Shown piece by piece: positions 51,519-60,351 of a stretch of 64,000 bases of DNA (within the stretch, counting starts at the first letter, position 1; each line of letters begins with the position of its first letter). The notes below the pieces were generated by a model. The model saw only the letters and a program-made list of their open reading frames with translations. It ran no database searches and was not told where the DNA came from. Made by a program: the position numbers and the translations under genes. Origin of the DNA: RYN-230 sp963813975 (lineage in GTDB: Bacteria > Actinomycetota > Actinomycetes > Streptosporangiales > Streptosporangiaceae). The DNA is taken from positions 248,001 through 312,000 of the forward strand of contig CAWFAP010000008.1 of assembly GCA_963813975.1 (NCBI GenBank). The letters run 5' to 3'.

Positions 51519-54068
51519 GTGCAGCCAGCGCCGCTAGCACCGGGGCCCCGGGCCGCGGGGACGCGGCCAGCCGTGCAGCTCGCGGTGTCCGGGCTCCGGG
51601 TCCGTTTCGGCGCGCTGACCGCCCTGGATGGGGTGGACCTCATGGTGCAGGCGGGCGAGCTCGTCGCGCTGGCCGGCGAGAACGGCGCGGGCAAGAGCAC
51701 ACTGATCCGGTGCATCGCCGGGGACATCGCCCCCACCTCGGGCGTGATCGCGCTCGACGGCCGGCCGGTACCGGCGGACCCGCAGGGCGCCAAGCGCCAG
51801 GGCGTCTCGGTGGTCTGGCAGGACCTGGCTCTGTGCGACAACTTGGACATTGCCTCCAACGTGATGCTCGGCCGCGAGCGCCGCCGACAGCTGCTGTCCA
51901 GCATCCGGATGCGCAGCGATGCCGGGGCCATCCTCGAGCGGCTGGGCGTGCCGCTGCATGACCCGGAACGCTCGGTCCGGTCCCTGTCCGGCGGCCAGCG
52001 CCAGCTGGTCGCCGTGGCCCGGGCCATGGCGCACCAGCCCCGGCTTCTGCTCCTCGATGAGCCGACCGCCTCGCTGGGCGTGCAGGAATCGGCGCTGGTG
52101 GAAGAGCTGATCGTCCGGGTCCGGGAGCAGGGCACCACGGTCCTGCTCGCATGCCACGACATCAGCCAGATGTTCCGGCTGGCGGACCGGATCGCGGTGC
52201 TGCGGCACGGCCAGCTGATCGCCGAGGTCGCGCCGAGCGAGGTGCATCCCGGTGATGTGGTGGCCCTCGTCTCCGGGCAGGAGATGGACGCCTCCGCGCG
52301 GCGGCAGCTGACCCGGCTGCACGGCCTCACCGACCGGCTCGTATCGGCGGACCCCTCATCCAGCCTGTCTCTCATCCTGTCCGCGCTGGGTGCCGCGCTG
52401 GGCAGCGAGCGGCTGTGCATCCACCTGCTGACCGGGTCCAGGCTGGTGTGCGCGGCCTCGCTGGGCCTGGCGCCCCCGCTGCTGTCCGCGTGGTCGGAGC
52501 TGCCGCTGGGCCCGGCCGGCGGCCCCGTCGGGCTGGCCGCGACCGCGCAATGCCCCATCATCGAGGAAGATGTGCAGGTGGGGGCGGCGTGGACGGCGTT
52601 CGCCGAGCTGGCCAGGTCAGCCAAGGTCGCGAGCTCCTGGTCGGTGCCGGTCCTGGGCCCGGGCGGGATCCTCGGCGTGATCACCGTGTTCCGCGCCACC
52701 GCGGGCAAGCCGCAGCGCGACGACCTCGACCTGGCCACCCTGTACGCCGGGTACGCGGCCAGCGCGATCGAGCGGGACCGGCTGCTGGACGAGGTCACCT
52801 CCCGCAACCGGGTACTGGAGACTATCCGGGAGATGCTGGAGACCCTGGCCGGGCCGACCCAGGTCGCCGACGGGCTGGGCATCGCCCTCCAGCTGCTCCG
52901 CCGCGGCCTGGAAGCTGACGAGGTGGCGCTGGTGGTCCAGCGGCCCGACGCACCGCCCGCCTGCCGGGCGGCCGCCAGCCTGGCCGGACCGGCCGCCCCC
53001 GCCCGGGACGGGACGCAGGACGGGCCGCCCGCGAGCCCGGCGGTCCTGCGGGCCGCCCGGCTGGCGCTCGCCCGGGCCGGGCAGGACGTGGCCGCCCAGC
53101 CCAGCCGCGACGGCGATGACCGGCTGCTGTCGATGGCCTTCCCCGCCCCCGACAGCCTGGCCGCGCTGACCGCCCGCTGGCATGACGGACCGCTCCCCGC
53201 GGATTCCGCGGCGCTGCTGGAAGACGCGGCCCACTCGCTGCGGCTGGCGCTGGAGCGGGAAGAGGCCTGGTTCGCCAACCAGGAGACCGCCGCCCTGCGC
53301 CGGTCCCGGGAACTGCAGCGCGGCTTCCTGACCCGGCTCAGTCACGAGCTCCGCACCCCGCTGACCGCGATCAGGGGGTACGCCTCCAGCCTGCTCCAGA
53401 CCGACGTGACCTGGGATGAGGAGTCCGAGCAGCGGTTCCTGACCCGGATCGCGGCCGAGTCCGCCCGGCTCGGCCGTCTCGTCGATGACCTGCTGCGCTT
53501 TTCGGCGATCGAGTCCGGCGTCCTCCAGCTGCAGCGGGACTGGTGCGACATCGCCCTGGTCCTCGACGCCGCGATCGCGTGCCTGCCCCCTTCTGGCGCG
53601 CTGCTGGTCGGCGTGCGGTGCGCGGCCGACCTGCCCGCCATCTGGGCCGACCACGATCGCCTGGAGCAGGTCTTCGTCAACCTGCTGGCCAACGCGGTCG
53701 GCCATAACCCGCCGGGCACCCGGGTCATGGTCACCGCCGGCCTCGACGGCCTGGACACGGTGGTGGTGAGCGTGGCCGATAACGGGCCCGGGATGCCGCC
53801 CGACGTCGCGCAGGCCCCCTTCGAGCCGATGCGCCGCCACCGCTCCCCCAGTTCCGGGTCCGGCCTGGGCCTGTCCATCGCCCGGGGCATCGTGGAGGCC
53901 CACGGCGGCCAGATGCAACTGCTCCAGCCCGACCGGGGCACCTGCTTCCGGGTCACGCTGCCCGTGGAGAACCCCGAGAACCCGGCCGCCGACGCCCATG
54001 CCCCCGGCGGCGGGGCTACCGGGGTGGCCGGTGCCAGCGGGCCAGCGCCCGCGAGGGGAGCCAGCTGA
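51519..54068 (+). CDS. ABC-ATPase / GAF / histidine kinase fusion protein
   Basis: An 849-residue soluble protein with a rare order of domains. Residues about 15-240 form a complete sugar-type ABC ATPase: Walker A GENGAGKST (53-61), Q-loop region VVWQDLALCDNLDIASNVML, signature LSGGQRQ (156-162), Walker B LLLLDEP (Asp180/Glu181) and H-loop His213. Residues about 281-421 resemble a GAF domain, followed by a weaker, divergent second sensor region. The kinase core has H-box His609 (LSHELRTPL), N-box Asn721, DNGPGMP (754 on) and GSGLGLS (780 on). There are no membrane segments. The GTG is 2 nt from the response regulator's partner operon layout, and a 4-kb transporter operon follows. Inference: it senses sugar transport by docking on the permease. 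Confidence 0.88.
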   Translation: MQPAPLAPGPRAAGTRPAVQLAVSGLRVRFGALTALDGVDLMVQAGELVALAGENGAGKSTLIRCIAGDIAPTSGVIALDGRPVPADPQGAKRQGVSVVWQDLALCDNLDIASNVMLGRERRRQLLSSIRMRSDAGAILERLGVPLHDPERSVRSLSGGQRQLVAVARAMAHQPRLLLLDEPTASLGVQESALVEELIVRVREQGTTVLLACHDISQMFRLADRIAVLRHGQLIAEVAPSEVHPGDVVALVSGQEMDASARRQLTRLHGLTDRLVSADPSSSLSLILSALGAALGSERLCIHLLTGSRLVCAASLGLAPPLLSAWSELPLGPAGGPVGLAATAQCPIIEEDVQVGAAWTAFAELARSAKVASSWSVPVLGPGGILGVITVFRATAGKPQRDDLDLATLYAGYAASAIERDRLLDEVTSRNRVLETIREMLETLAGPTQVADGLGIALQLLRRGLEADEVALVVQRPDAPPACRAAASLAGPAAPARDGTQDGPPASPAVLRAARLALARAGQDVAAQPSRDGDDRLLSMAFPAPDSLAALTARWHDGPLPADSAALLEDAAHSLRLALEREEAWFANQETAALRRSRELQRGFLTRLSHELRTPLTAIRGYASSLLQTDVTWDEESEQRFLTRIAAESARLGRLVDDLLRFSAIESGVLQLQRDWCDIALVLDAAIACLPPSGALLVGVRCAADLPAIWADHDRLEQVFVNLLANAVGHNPPGTRVMVTAGLDGLDTVVVSVADNGPGMPPDVAQAPFEPMRRHRSPSSGSGLGLSIARGIVEAHGGQMQLLQPDRGTCFRVTLPVENPENPAADAHAPGGGATGVAGASGPAPARGAS

Positions 54069-54069
54069 C

Positions 54070-54777
54070 GTGCTCAAGCAAGCCGGGACCACCCGGGCGC
54101 TGGTGGTCGAGGACGACCCGAACATCGTGGACCTTATCCGGTCCAACCTCGCGGTGCGGGGATTCGACACCGTGGTCTCCGTGGACGGGCTGCGCGCGCT
54201 GAACCTGCTGGAGACCGAGGAACCGGACATCGTGCTGCTCGATCTCATGCTCCCCGAGATCGACGGGTTCGAGCTGTGCCAGATGATCCGGGAACGCTCG
54301 CCGGTCGCCATCATCGTGGTCTCCGCCCGCGGTGGCGAACGGGACAAGGTCACCGCGCTCAACATGGGTGCGGACGACTACCTGACCAAGCCGTTCAGCA
54401 TCGAGGAACTGCTGGCCCGGATCACCGCGACACTGCGCCGGACCCGCCCGGCCGAAACCGCCCCGCAGAGCGTCCCGCCGGTGATCACCATTGGCCAGGT
54501 GGAGATCGATCTGGCCAGCCAGCAGGTCCGGCGGGACGGAACGGCTGTGCATCTCACCCCGACGGAGTTCGCCCTGCTGCGGGAGCTAGCCCTCAACCGC
54601 GGGAAACTGCTGACCCACGCGCACCTGCTGCGCCGGGTCTGGGGCCGCGGGTATGAGACCGAGACCGAGTACGTGCGGGTCTACGTCCGGCGGCTGCGCT
54701 CCAAGCTCGAAACGGACGACAGCGAGCCGGTGATCCTCACCCAGCCGCGGGCCGGCTACCGGATCGCCGCAGAATAA
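54070..54777 (+). CDS. OmpR/PhoB-type response regulator
   Basis: A 235-residue regulator starting at GTG 54070, directly after the kinase stop and behind GAGGGGAG. The receiver has the acidic pair in VVEDDPN and the phospho-acceptor Asp58 in LLDLMLPEIDG, with the switch Thr/Ser in IIVVSARGG and Lys in YLTKPFS. The C-terminal winged helix contains LTPTEFALLRELALNRGKLL, VWGRGYETETEYVRVYV and the wing RAGYRIA. It should be phosphorylated by the preceding kinase and bind 11-bp direct repeats, three of which lie just downstream. Confidence 0.93.
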   Translation: MLKQAGTTRALVVEDDPNIVDLIRSNLAVRGFDTVVSVDGLRALNLLETEEPDIVLLDLMLPEIDGFELCQMIRERSPVAIIVVSARGGERDKVTALNMGADDYLTKPFSIEELLARITATLRRTRPAETAPQSVPPVITIGQVEIDLASQQVRRDGTAVHLTPTEFALLRELALNRGKLLTHAHLLRRVWGRGYETETEYVRVYVRRLRSKLETDDSEPVILTQPRAGYRIAAE

Positions 54778-54801
54778 CGGACGGCCCGTCTGAGCCATCC
54801 C

Positions 54802-54834
54802 GGTCTCAAGCGGGTCTCAGGCCCATCTCATGCC
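54802..54834. promoter_or_regulatory. Three direct repeats at exact 11-bp spacing (response-regulator box)
   Basis: GGTCTCAAGCG (54802-54812), GGTCTCAGGCC (54813-54823) and CATCTCATGCC (54824-54834) share TCTCA at positions 3-7 of each unit. PhoB/OmpR-type regulators bind tandem 11-bp repeats one helical turn apart. They lie 25-57 nt after the regulator stop and about 205 nt before the transporter operon start, so they are likely its control site. Confidence 0.6.
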
Positions 54835-55039
54835 GGCCACAAATCTTAGGGCGGGGAGGAACCATAGCCTATCGGCCGACGTTGTTAATGTTTTTTTCAT
54901 GACGTTACGGGGATGTTTACGGCTCTGTTTATCGTCCTGGTCTTACTGTTTTCCCAGATAGATGCGGCCTGCGGCGCCTGGCACTGAGTCGCTGGGCCGC
55001 ACGCCATGGCATGTACCCGCCCACAGCGAGGTGGTTCCT

Positions 55040-56257
55040 TTGCATTCAGTTACCAAGAAAGTGGCGCTGACGGCCATCGCCGGCAGCGCGGCGCTCGTCG
55101 TTGCTGCCTGCGGCAGCAGCGGCGGCGGCTCATCGTCCGGTTCCTCCCCGAGCAGCAGCGGCGGCGGCTCGGTGCCGCAGCTCTCCCTCAGCCAGATCAA
55201 CAACACGTTCTCGGCCATGGCCACGCTCAAGCCCCTGGCGTCCAAGGGCAAGGGCAACATCGCCGTGATCCTGCCGGACACGGTGTCGTCCACCCGTTAC
55301 GTCGAGTTCGACGCGCCCTACCTCAAGGAGTCGTTCCAGAAGGCCGGGCTCTCCGCGTCTCAGTACAGCGTGCAGAATGCCCTGGGCAGCGACGCGACCC
55401 AGTTCAGCGACGCTCAGACGGCCATTACCAAGGGCGCCAGCGTGCTGGTCGTGGACGCCATCGACTCTGGTGTCGGTGCCCACATCGAGTCCTACGCCAA
55501 GGCGCACGGCGTGGCGGTCATCGACTACGACCGGCTGGTCCTCGGCGGCAACCGTAAGTACTACGTCAGCTTCAACAACGTCAACGTCGGCAAGCTGATG
55601 GGCCAGGGCCTGGTCAGCTGCGTCGCCGCCTGGGGCGTGAAGAAGCCGCAGGTCATCGTCATGAAGGGCGCACCCACCGACAACAATGCGACGCTGTTCG
55701 CCCAGGGCTACGACGCGGTGCTCAAGCCGAAGTTCAGCTCCGGGTGGAAGGACGTCAGCAACCCGGCCGGGACCTGGGACCCGCCGACCGCGCTGAGCGA
55801 GTTCCAGCAGCAGTACACCGCGCACAAGAACATCAATGCCGCGCTCATCCCGAACGACGAGAACGGCGCGCCGATCATCCACTACCTGCAGAATCAGGGC
55901 ATCAAGGCCAAAACCTTCCCCACCACCGGCCAGGACGCCACACTCACCGGGCTGCAGAACATCCTGACGGGCTACCAGTGCGGCACCGTCTACAAGCCCA
56001 TCTACCTGGAGGCCCAGGCAGCCGCCGCGCTGGCCATGTACACCCGGGCCGGGGCCACGCCGCCGACCAGCCTGGTTAACGGCAACACCCAGGACACGCA
56101 GGCCAACGTGGCCGTTAAGTCCTCGCTGCTGGCTCCGAAGTGGGTGACCACGACCAACATGAACTCGACCGTCATCGCGGACAAGTTCGTGCCGGCCTCG
56201 CAGCTGTGCGCGGGCAAGTACGCCACGCCGTGCAAGAACGCGGGCATCTCGGGTTGA
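55040..56257 (+). CDS. Sugar ABC transporter substrate-binding lipoprotein (XylF-like)
   Basis: A 405-residue lipoprotein: signal ending LVVAAC with lipobox Cys24, then a Gly/Ser linker (GSSGGGSSSGSSPSSSGGGS). The two-lobed periplasmic-binding fold (NIAVILPDTVSSTRYVEF, ASVLVVDAIDSGVGAH, NINAALIPNDENGAP, TTGQDATLTGLQNILTG) matches the D-xylose-type group. It binds a monosaccharide outside the membrane and delivers it to the permease below. TTG 55040 has GAGGTGG 5 nt upstream. The ligand is not certain. Confidence 0.86.
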   Translation: MHSVTKKVALTAIAGSAALVVAACGSSGGGSSSGSSPSSSGGGSVPQLSLSQINNTFSAMATLKPLASKGKGNIAVILPDTVSSTRYVEFDAPYLKESFQKAGLSASQYSVQNALGSDATQFSDAQTAITKGASVLVVDAIDSGVGAHIESYAKAHGVAVIDYDRLVLGGNRKYYVSFNNVNVGKLMGQGLVSCVAAWGVKKPQVIVMKGAPTDNNATLFAQGYDAVLKPKFSSGWKDVSNPAGTWDPPTALSEFQQQYTAHKNINAALIPNDENGAPIIHYLQNQGIKAKTFPTTGQDATLTGLQNILTGYQCGTVYKPIYLEAQAAAALAMYTRAGATPPTSLVNGNTQDTQANVAVKSSLLAPKWVTTTNMNSTVIADKFVPASQLCAGKYATPCKNAGISG

Positions 56258-56370
56258 TGTCTAGGTCGGATAGCCGACCGGGACACCAGCAGTGACAGGT
56301 AGCTCGGCAGACGGAGCCCGGCCCGCCACCGCGGGCCGGGCTCCGTCCGGCATCAGTGAAGGAAACTTAT

Positions 56371-57162
56371 ATGGACGGGCCGCTACTGCAGCTACGCGGC
56401 ATCGGGAAGAACTTCGGCCCGGTGCAGGCGCTCAGCGGGATCGATATCGATATTCCGGCCGGGCAGGTCACTGCCCTGGTCGGCGACAACGGGGCCGGCA
56501 AATCAACCCTCATCAAGACCATTTCGGGAATCTGGGAGCCCTCGCACGGGGAGATCATCTGGCAGGGCCAGCGGGTGCATTTCCGCGCGCCGCGCGACGC
56601 CACCGACGCCGGGATCGCCACCGTGTACCAGGACCTGGCCCTCTGTGACAACCTGGACATCGTTGAGAACATGCTGCTGGGCCACGAGGTGCGCCGGCAC
56701 CTTCTGCTGGACGAAGTCTCGATGGAGACGACGGCTAAGCAGACCCTGAGTGACCTGCGGGTGACCACGGTCCGTAATATCCGCCAGCCAGTCGGGTCGT
56801 TGTCCGGCGGGCAGCGGCAGGCGGTCGCGGTGGCCAAGGCAGTCATGCTGGACGCCAAACTCGTGATCATGGACGAGCCCACGGCGGCGCTGGGCGTTTC
56901 CCAGACCGCACTGGTGCTCGACCTGATCGGCCGCCTGGCCAAGCGCGGCATCGGCGTCCTCGTGGTCTCGCATAACCTGACCGACGTGTTCCAGGTCGCG
57001 GACCGGCTAGCCGTGCTGTACCTGGGCCGCCTGGTCTCGGCCGGCCCCGCCTCGGACTACGACACCGCGTCCGCGGTGGACCTCATGACCACCGGCGCCT
57101 CGCACCGGACCGGCCGTGCGGACAACGGTGCCCGCATCCCCGACAGCGGCCGGGAGGGCTGA
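56371..57162 (+). CDS. Sugar ABC transporter ATP-binding protein, single domain
   Basis: A 263-residue ATPase with only one nucleotide-binding domain, unlike the two-domain XylG/RbsA. Walker A is GDNGAGKST (38 on), the Q-loop region is TVYQDLALCDNLDIVENMLL, signature LSGGQRQ, Walker B LVIMDEPTAALG and H-loop VSHNL. The Q-loop region is nearly identical to that of the kinase fusion upstream. It must dimerise, either with itself or perhaps with the kinase's ATPase domain. ATG 56371 follows AAGGAA. Confidence 0.9.
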   Translation: MDGPLLQLRGIGKNFGPVQALSGIDIDIPAGQVTALVGDNGAGKSTLIKTISGIWEPSHGEIIWQGQRVHFRAPRDATDAGIATVYQDLALCDNLDIVENMLLGHEVRRHLLLDEVSMETTAKQTLSDLRVTTVRNIRQPVGSLSGGQRQAVAVAKAVMLDAKLVIMDEPTAALGVSQTALVLDLIGRLAKRGIGVLVVSHNLTDVFQVADRLAVLYLGRLVSAGPASDYDTASAVDLMTTGASHRTGRADNGARIPDSGREG

Positions 57163-57165
57163 CCC

Positions 57166-58485
57166 TTGACTTCCACGAATCCAGCACCCGAGCAGGGTGA
57201 GATCACCGCCGACAACGGCACGGAGAGCCCGGAAGAGATCGCGGCCCGCTCCGGCGCGTCGGCTGAGCTGGTCGCCGGATCGGTCGGCGAGTACACACGG
57301 ATCTTGCTCAGGCGCGTGCGCAGCGGTGAGAGCGGCGCCCTGCCGGTCATCATCGGCCTGGTTGTGATCGTGCTGATCTTCCAGCTCAAGAGCTCCCTTT
57401 TCCTGTCCGCCGGAAACCTGGTCAACCTGATGACGCAGGCCGCGTTCATCATCACGCTGGGCATGGCCGAGGTGTTCGTCCTGCTGCTCGGCGAGATCGA
57501 CCTGGCGGCCGGCTTCACCGCCGCCTGCGGCGCGGTCGTCGCCCTCTACCTGCTGGCCAAGAACTACCCCTGGTGGGTGGCGGTCCTGGCCTGCCTGGCG
57601 GCCACCGCGGCCTACGGGGGGGTCCAGGGGTTCATCATCACCCGGCTCCGATTGCCTTCCTTCGTGGTGTCGCTGGCCGGCTTCCTCGGCCTGTCCGGCC
57701 TGCTGCTGTACCTGATCAGTGCCACCGGCAAGATCGGCCTCGGCGGGGTAATCAACCTGAACAGCAACGTGATCAACGACATCGAGGCCGGCAGCCTCAG
57801 CCCGGCGGCCAGCTGGATCGTGACGATCGCCATCGTGGTGCTGGCCGGCCTGATGATGTTCCTGAGGGACCGCCGCCGGCGCGTGGGCGGGCTCGTCGCC
57901 CCCCCGATCAGCATTACCCTGCTGAAGATCGCCATCATGGCCATCGCCGGGGTAGTGGTGGTGGTGGTCGCCAACACCAACCGCAGCCACACCTTCATCC
58001 CGGTGCGCGGACTGCCGTACGTAGTCCTGGTCGTCCTCGGTGTCCTGGTGATCTACACCGTGCTGCTCGGCCGGACCCGGTTCGGCCGCTATATCTACGC
58101 GATCGGCGGTAACGCCGAGGCGGCCCGGCGGGCCGGTGTCAACACCAACCGGATCCGGGTGGCCGCCTTTGCGCTGTGCGGCATGACCGCCGGGATCACC
58201 GGGATCATCTACTCGTCCTACCTTGGCTCCATTTCCAGTGGTGTCAACGGCGGCCAGAACGTGCTGAACGCGGTGGCCGCCGCGGTTATCGGCGGGACCA
58301 GCCTGTTCGGCGGGCGCGGCAAGATGATGGACGCCGTGCTCGGCGGCCTCGTCGTCGGCGTGATCTACAACGGTCTGCAGCTGCTCGGCCTGACCGCCTC
58401 CGCCCAGCTCATGTGGACGGCATTGGTACTGGTCGCAGCGGTCACGGTGGATGCGCTGACCCGCCGGGGCCGAAGCACCGTCTAA
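57166..58485 (+). CDS. Sugar ABC transporter permease (XylH/RbsC-like)
   Basis: A 439-residue protein with about ten to twelve membrane segments. The cytoplasmic EAA-like loop reads FGRYIYAIGGNAEAARRAG, with the downstream landmark GGTSLFGGRGKMMDAVLGG. This is the branched-chain/sugar (BPD_transp_2) family. The first 50 residues are a charged cytoplasmic extension unusual for the family (TADNGTESPEEIAARSG). TTG 57166 is 4 nt after the ATPase stop with GGGAGGG upstream. It forms the membrane channel of the transporter. Confidence 0.88.
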   Translation: MTSTNPAPEQGEITADNGTESPEEIAARSGASAELVAGSVGEYTRILLRRVRSGESGALPVIIGLVVIVLIFQLKSSLFLSAGNLVNLMTQAAFIITLGMAEVFVLLLGEIDLAAGFTAACGAVVALYLLAKNYPWWVAVLACLAATAAYGGVQGFIITRLRLPSFVVSLAGFLGLSGLLLYLISATGKIGLGGVINLNSNVINDIEAGSLSPAASWIVTIAIVVLAGLMMFLRDRRRRVGGLVAPPISITLLKIAIMAIAGVVVVVVANTNRSHTFIPVRGLPYVVLVVLGVLVIYTVLLGRTRFGRYIYAIGGNAEAARRAGVNTNRIRVAAFALCGMTAGITGIIYSSYLGSISSGVNGGQNVLNAVAAAVIGGTSLFGGRGKMMDAVLGGLVVGVIYNGLQLLGLTASAQLMWTALVLVAAVTVDALTRRGRSTV

Positions 58486-58513
58486 CCCGCTGAGGCCATC
58501 CGGCCACGACGGA

Positions 58514-58545
58514 GGGCTGGCGGGGCGGCAACGCCCCGCCAGCCC
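58514..58545. terminator. Strong terminator between the sugar operon and the SDR gene
   Basis: GGGCTGGCGGGGCG and CGCCCCGCCAGCCC form a perfect 14-bp stem closed by a GCAA tetraloop, between two convergent genes. It can act on both strands. Confidence 0.8.
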
Positions 58546-58562
58546 CCGCCGCATTTGGTGGC

Positions 58563-60071
58563 TCAGTGCCCGGTGGGGGCCGGGTGTGGGGCGGACGCGG
58601 TGGCGCGCTCGGCGGCCTGGGCGATGTTGCGGACCATGCCGCCGAAGACGATGCCGTGGAACGGGGAGATCGAGCGCCAGTAGGAGATGCCGGCCGCACC
58701 GCGAGGCTGGAAGATGGCCCGCTGGTGGTAGACGGTCCGGCCCTGGTCATCCTGGCCGACCGAGAGCTCGAGCCAGGCCAGCCCGGGGAGCTTCATCTCG
58801 GCGCGCAGCCGGAGCAGCGATCCGGGCATGATGGTCTCGACCCGCCAGAAGTCCAGCGCGTCCCCGACCAGCAGGTGCCGGGGGTCGCGACGGCCGCGGC
58901 GCAGCCCGACCCCGCCAGCCAGCCGGTCCATCAGCCCGCGCGCCGCCCAGGCGAGCGGGAACGAGTACCAGCCGGTCTCGCCGCCGATGCCCTCGATCAC
59001 CCGCCACAGCGCCTCGGGTGAGGCCCGGACCACGCTGCTGCGGTCGTCCACGAACAGGGAGCCGCCGGCCCAGGACGGGTCGCTGGGCAGCGGGTCGCTC
59101 GGCGCGCCGGGAGTGCCCGCGGAGGACCAGCGGGTGGACACGTCCCCCTCCCGGGTGTGCCGGAGCGCCAGGGTGAGGGCCTGGCCGATGGCCAGCAGGC
59201 CGTCCGGCGGGTCCGGGACGTACTCCGCGATGTCGTGCTCGGCGCACACCACCTCGTTGCGCAGCGATTCCACCAGGGGCATGGCCAGCCCGGACGGCAC
59301 CGGGGTAACCAGGCCGACCCACAGCGACGACAGCCGCGGGGTGAGCAGCGGCACCGGGAGCAGCACCCGGGGCCGCAGACCGGCCGCCTCGGTGTACCGC
59401 CGCATCATCTCGGCATAGGTGAGGATGTCCGGGCCGCCGATGTCGAACCGGCGGTTCACCCCGGGCGGCAGCGCCGCGCAGCCGGCCAGATAGCGGAGCA
59501 CGTCGCTGACCGCGATCGGCTGGATCCGGGTTTCCACCCATTTCGGGGTGACCATGACCGGCAGCCGCTCGGTGAGGTACCGGAGCATCTCGAAGGACGC
59601 CGACCCGCTGCCGATGATCACCGCGGCCTGCAGCGCGGCGGTCGGCACCCCGCTGCGCAGCAGGATGTCGCCCACCTCGCCCCGGGACCGCAGGTGCGGT
59701 GACAGGTCCCCGGCCGGGCCGGAGATGATCCCGCCCAGGTAGACGATCCGCTGCACCCCCGCGTCCGCGGCCGCCGCGGCGAACAGTTCCGCCGCGTCCC
59801 GGTCCCGCTGCTCGAACGACGGGCCGGTACCGAGCGAGTGGATCAGGTAGTAGGCCACGTCCACGTCCTGGAGCGCCCGCCGGACGGCCGCGGCGTCGGC
59901 GACGTCCGCGGCGGCGATCTCCACATCGCCGGTCCACGGCCGGTCGCTCAGCTTCCCGGGGTCCCGGGCCATGCACCGGACCTGGTAACCCGCGGCGAGC
60001 AACTCAGGTACCAGCCGGCCACCGATGTACCCAGATGAGCCGGTGACCAGGCAACGCAGTGAAGTGGACAT
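58563..60071 (-). CDS. NAD(P)-binding SDR protein with DUF2867 C-terminal domain
   Basis: A 502-residue fusion. The N-terminal 300 residues are an atypical SDR (CLVTGSSGYIGGRLVPELL, AYYLIHSLGTGPSFE, VYLGGIISGPAG, DIGGPDILTYAEMM). The C-terminal 150 residues are DUF2867 (WRVIEGIGGETGWYSFPLAW, LVGDALDFWRVE, SPFHGIVFGGM). Such fusions are widespread in actinomycetes and uncharacterised. ATG 60071 fits the family start (MSTSLRCLVTGS). Confidence 0.85.
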   Translation of the reverse strand: MSTSLRCLVTGSSGYIGGRLVPELLAAGYQVRCMARDPGKLSDRPWTGDVEIAAADVADAAAVRRALQDVDVAYYLIHSLGTGPSFEQRDRDAAELFAAAAADAGVQRIVYLGGIISGPAGDLSPHLRSRGEVGDILLRSGVPTAALQAAVIIGSGSASFEMLRYLTERLPVMVTPKWVETRIQPIAVSDVLRYLAGCAALPPGVNRRFDIGGPDILTYAEMMRRYTEAAGLRPRVLLPVPLLTPRLSSLWVGLVTPVPSGLAMPLVESLRNEVVCAEHDIAEYVPDPPDGLLAIGQALTLALRHTREGDVSTRWSSAGTPGAPSDPLPSDPSWAGGSLFVDDRSSVVRASPEALWRVIEGIGGETGWYSFPLAWAARGLMDRLAGGVGLRRGRRDPRHLLVGDALDFWRVETIMPGSLLRLRAEMKLPGLAWLELSVGQDDQGRTVYHQRAIFQPRGAAGISYWRSISPFHGIVFGGMVRNIAQAAERATASAPHPAPTGH

Positions 60072-60297
60072 GTCCTCGAGTCTCGCATGGGGGCTGATGC
60101 CTGGTATTCGGCCGAAGGTGGCCTGCCGGTTGTTGGCCCGTGCACCGGACCGGGCAGGGTGGTCAGGAGAAGAACGCACGCAACCGGAGAGGCGCGGCTG
60201 CCGGGGCTGATCAAGGACCTGACCGTGGTCACGGTCGAAGGCGGCCCGCACAACATCGCCTGGACCCACCGGGCTCAGGAATTTTTGCGCGGAGTGT

Positions 60298-60320
60298 AAT
60301 GTTCACCTGTCCGCAACATT
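60298..60320. promoter_or_regulatory. Operator palindrome upstream of the TetR gene
   Basis: AATGTT (60298-60303) and AACATT (60315-60320) form an inverted repeat with an 11-nt spacer, 32-54 nt before the TetR start. Autorepression together with the co-transcribed pump is likely. Confidence 0.6.
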
Positions 60321-60351
60321 CGATGAGTTACCAGCTTTCAGTGAGCGCAAC

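Noticed and set aside
57007..58554. 515-codon minus-strand frame
   Set aside because: Antisense to the permease; low-complexity Gln/Asp/Arg product.
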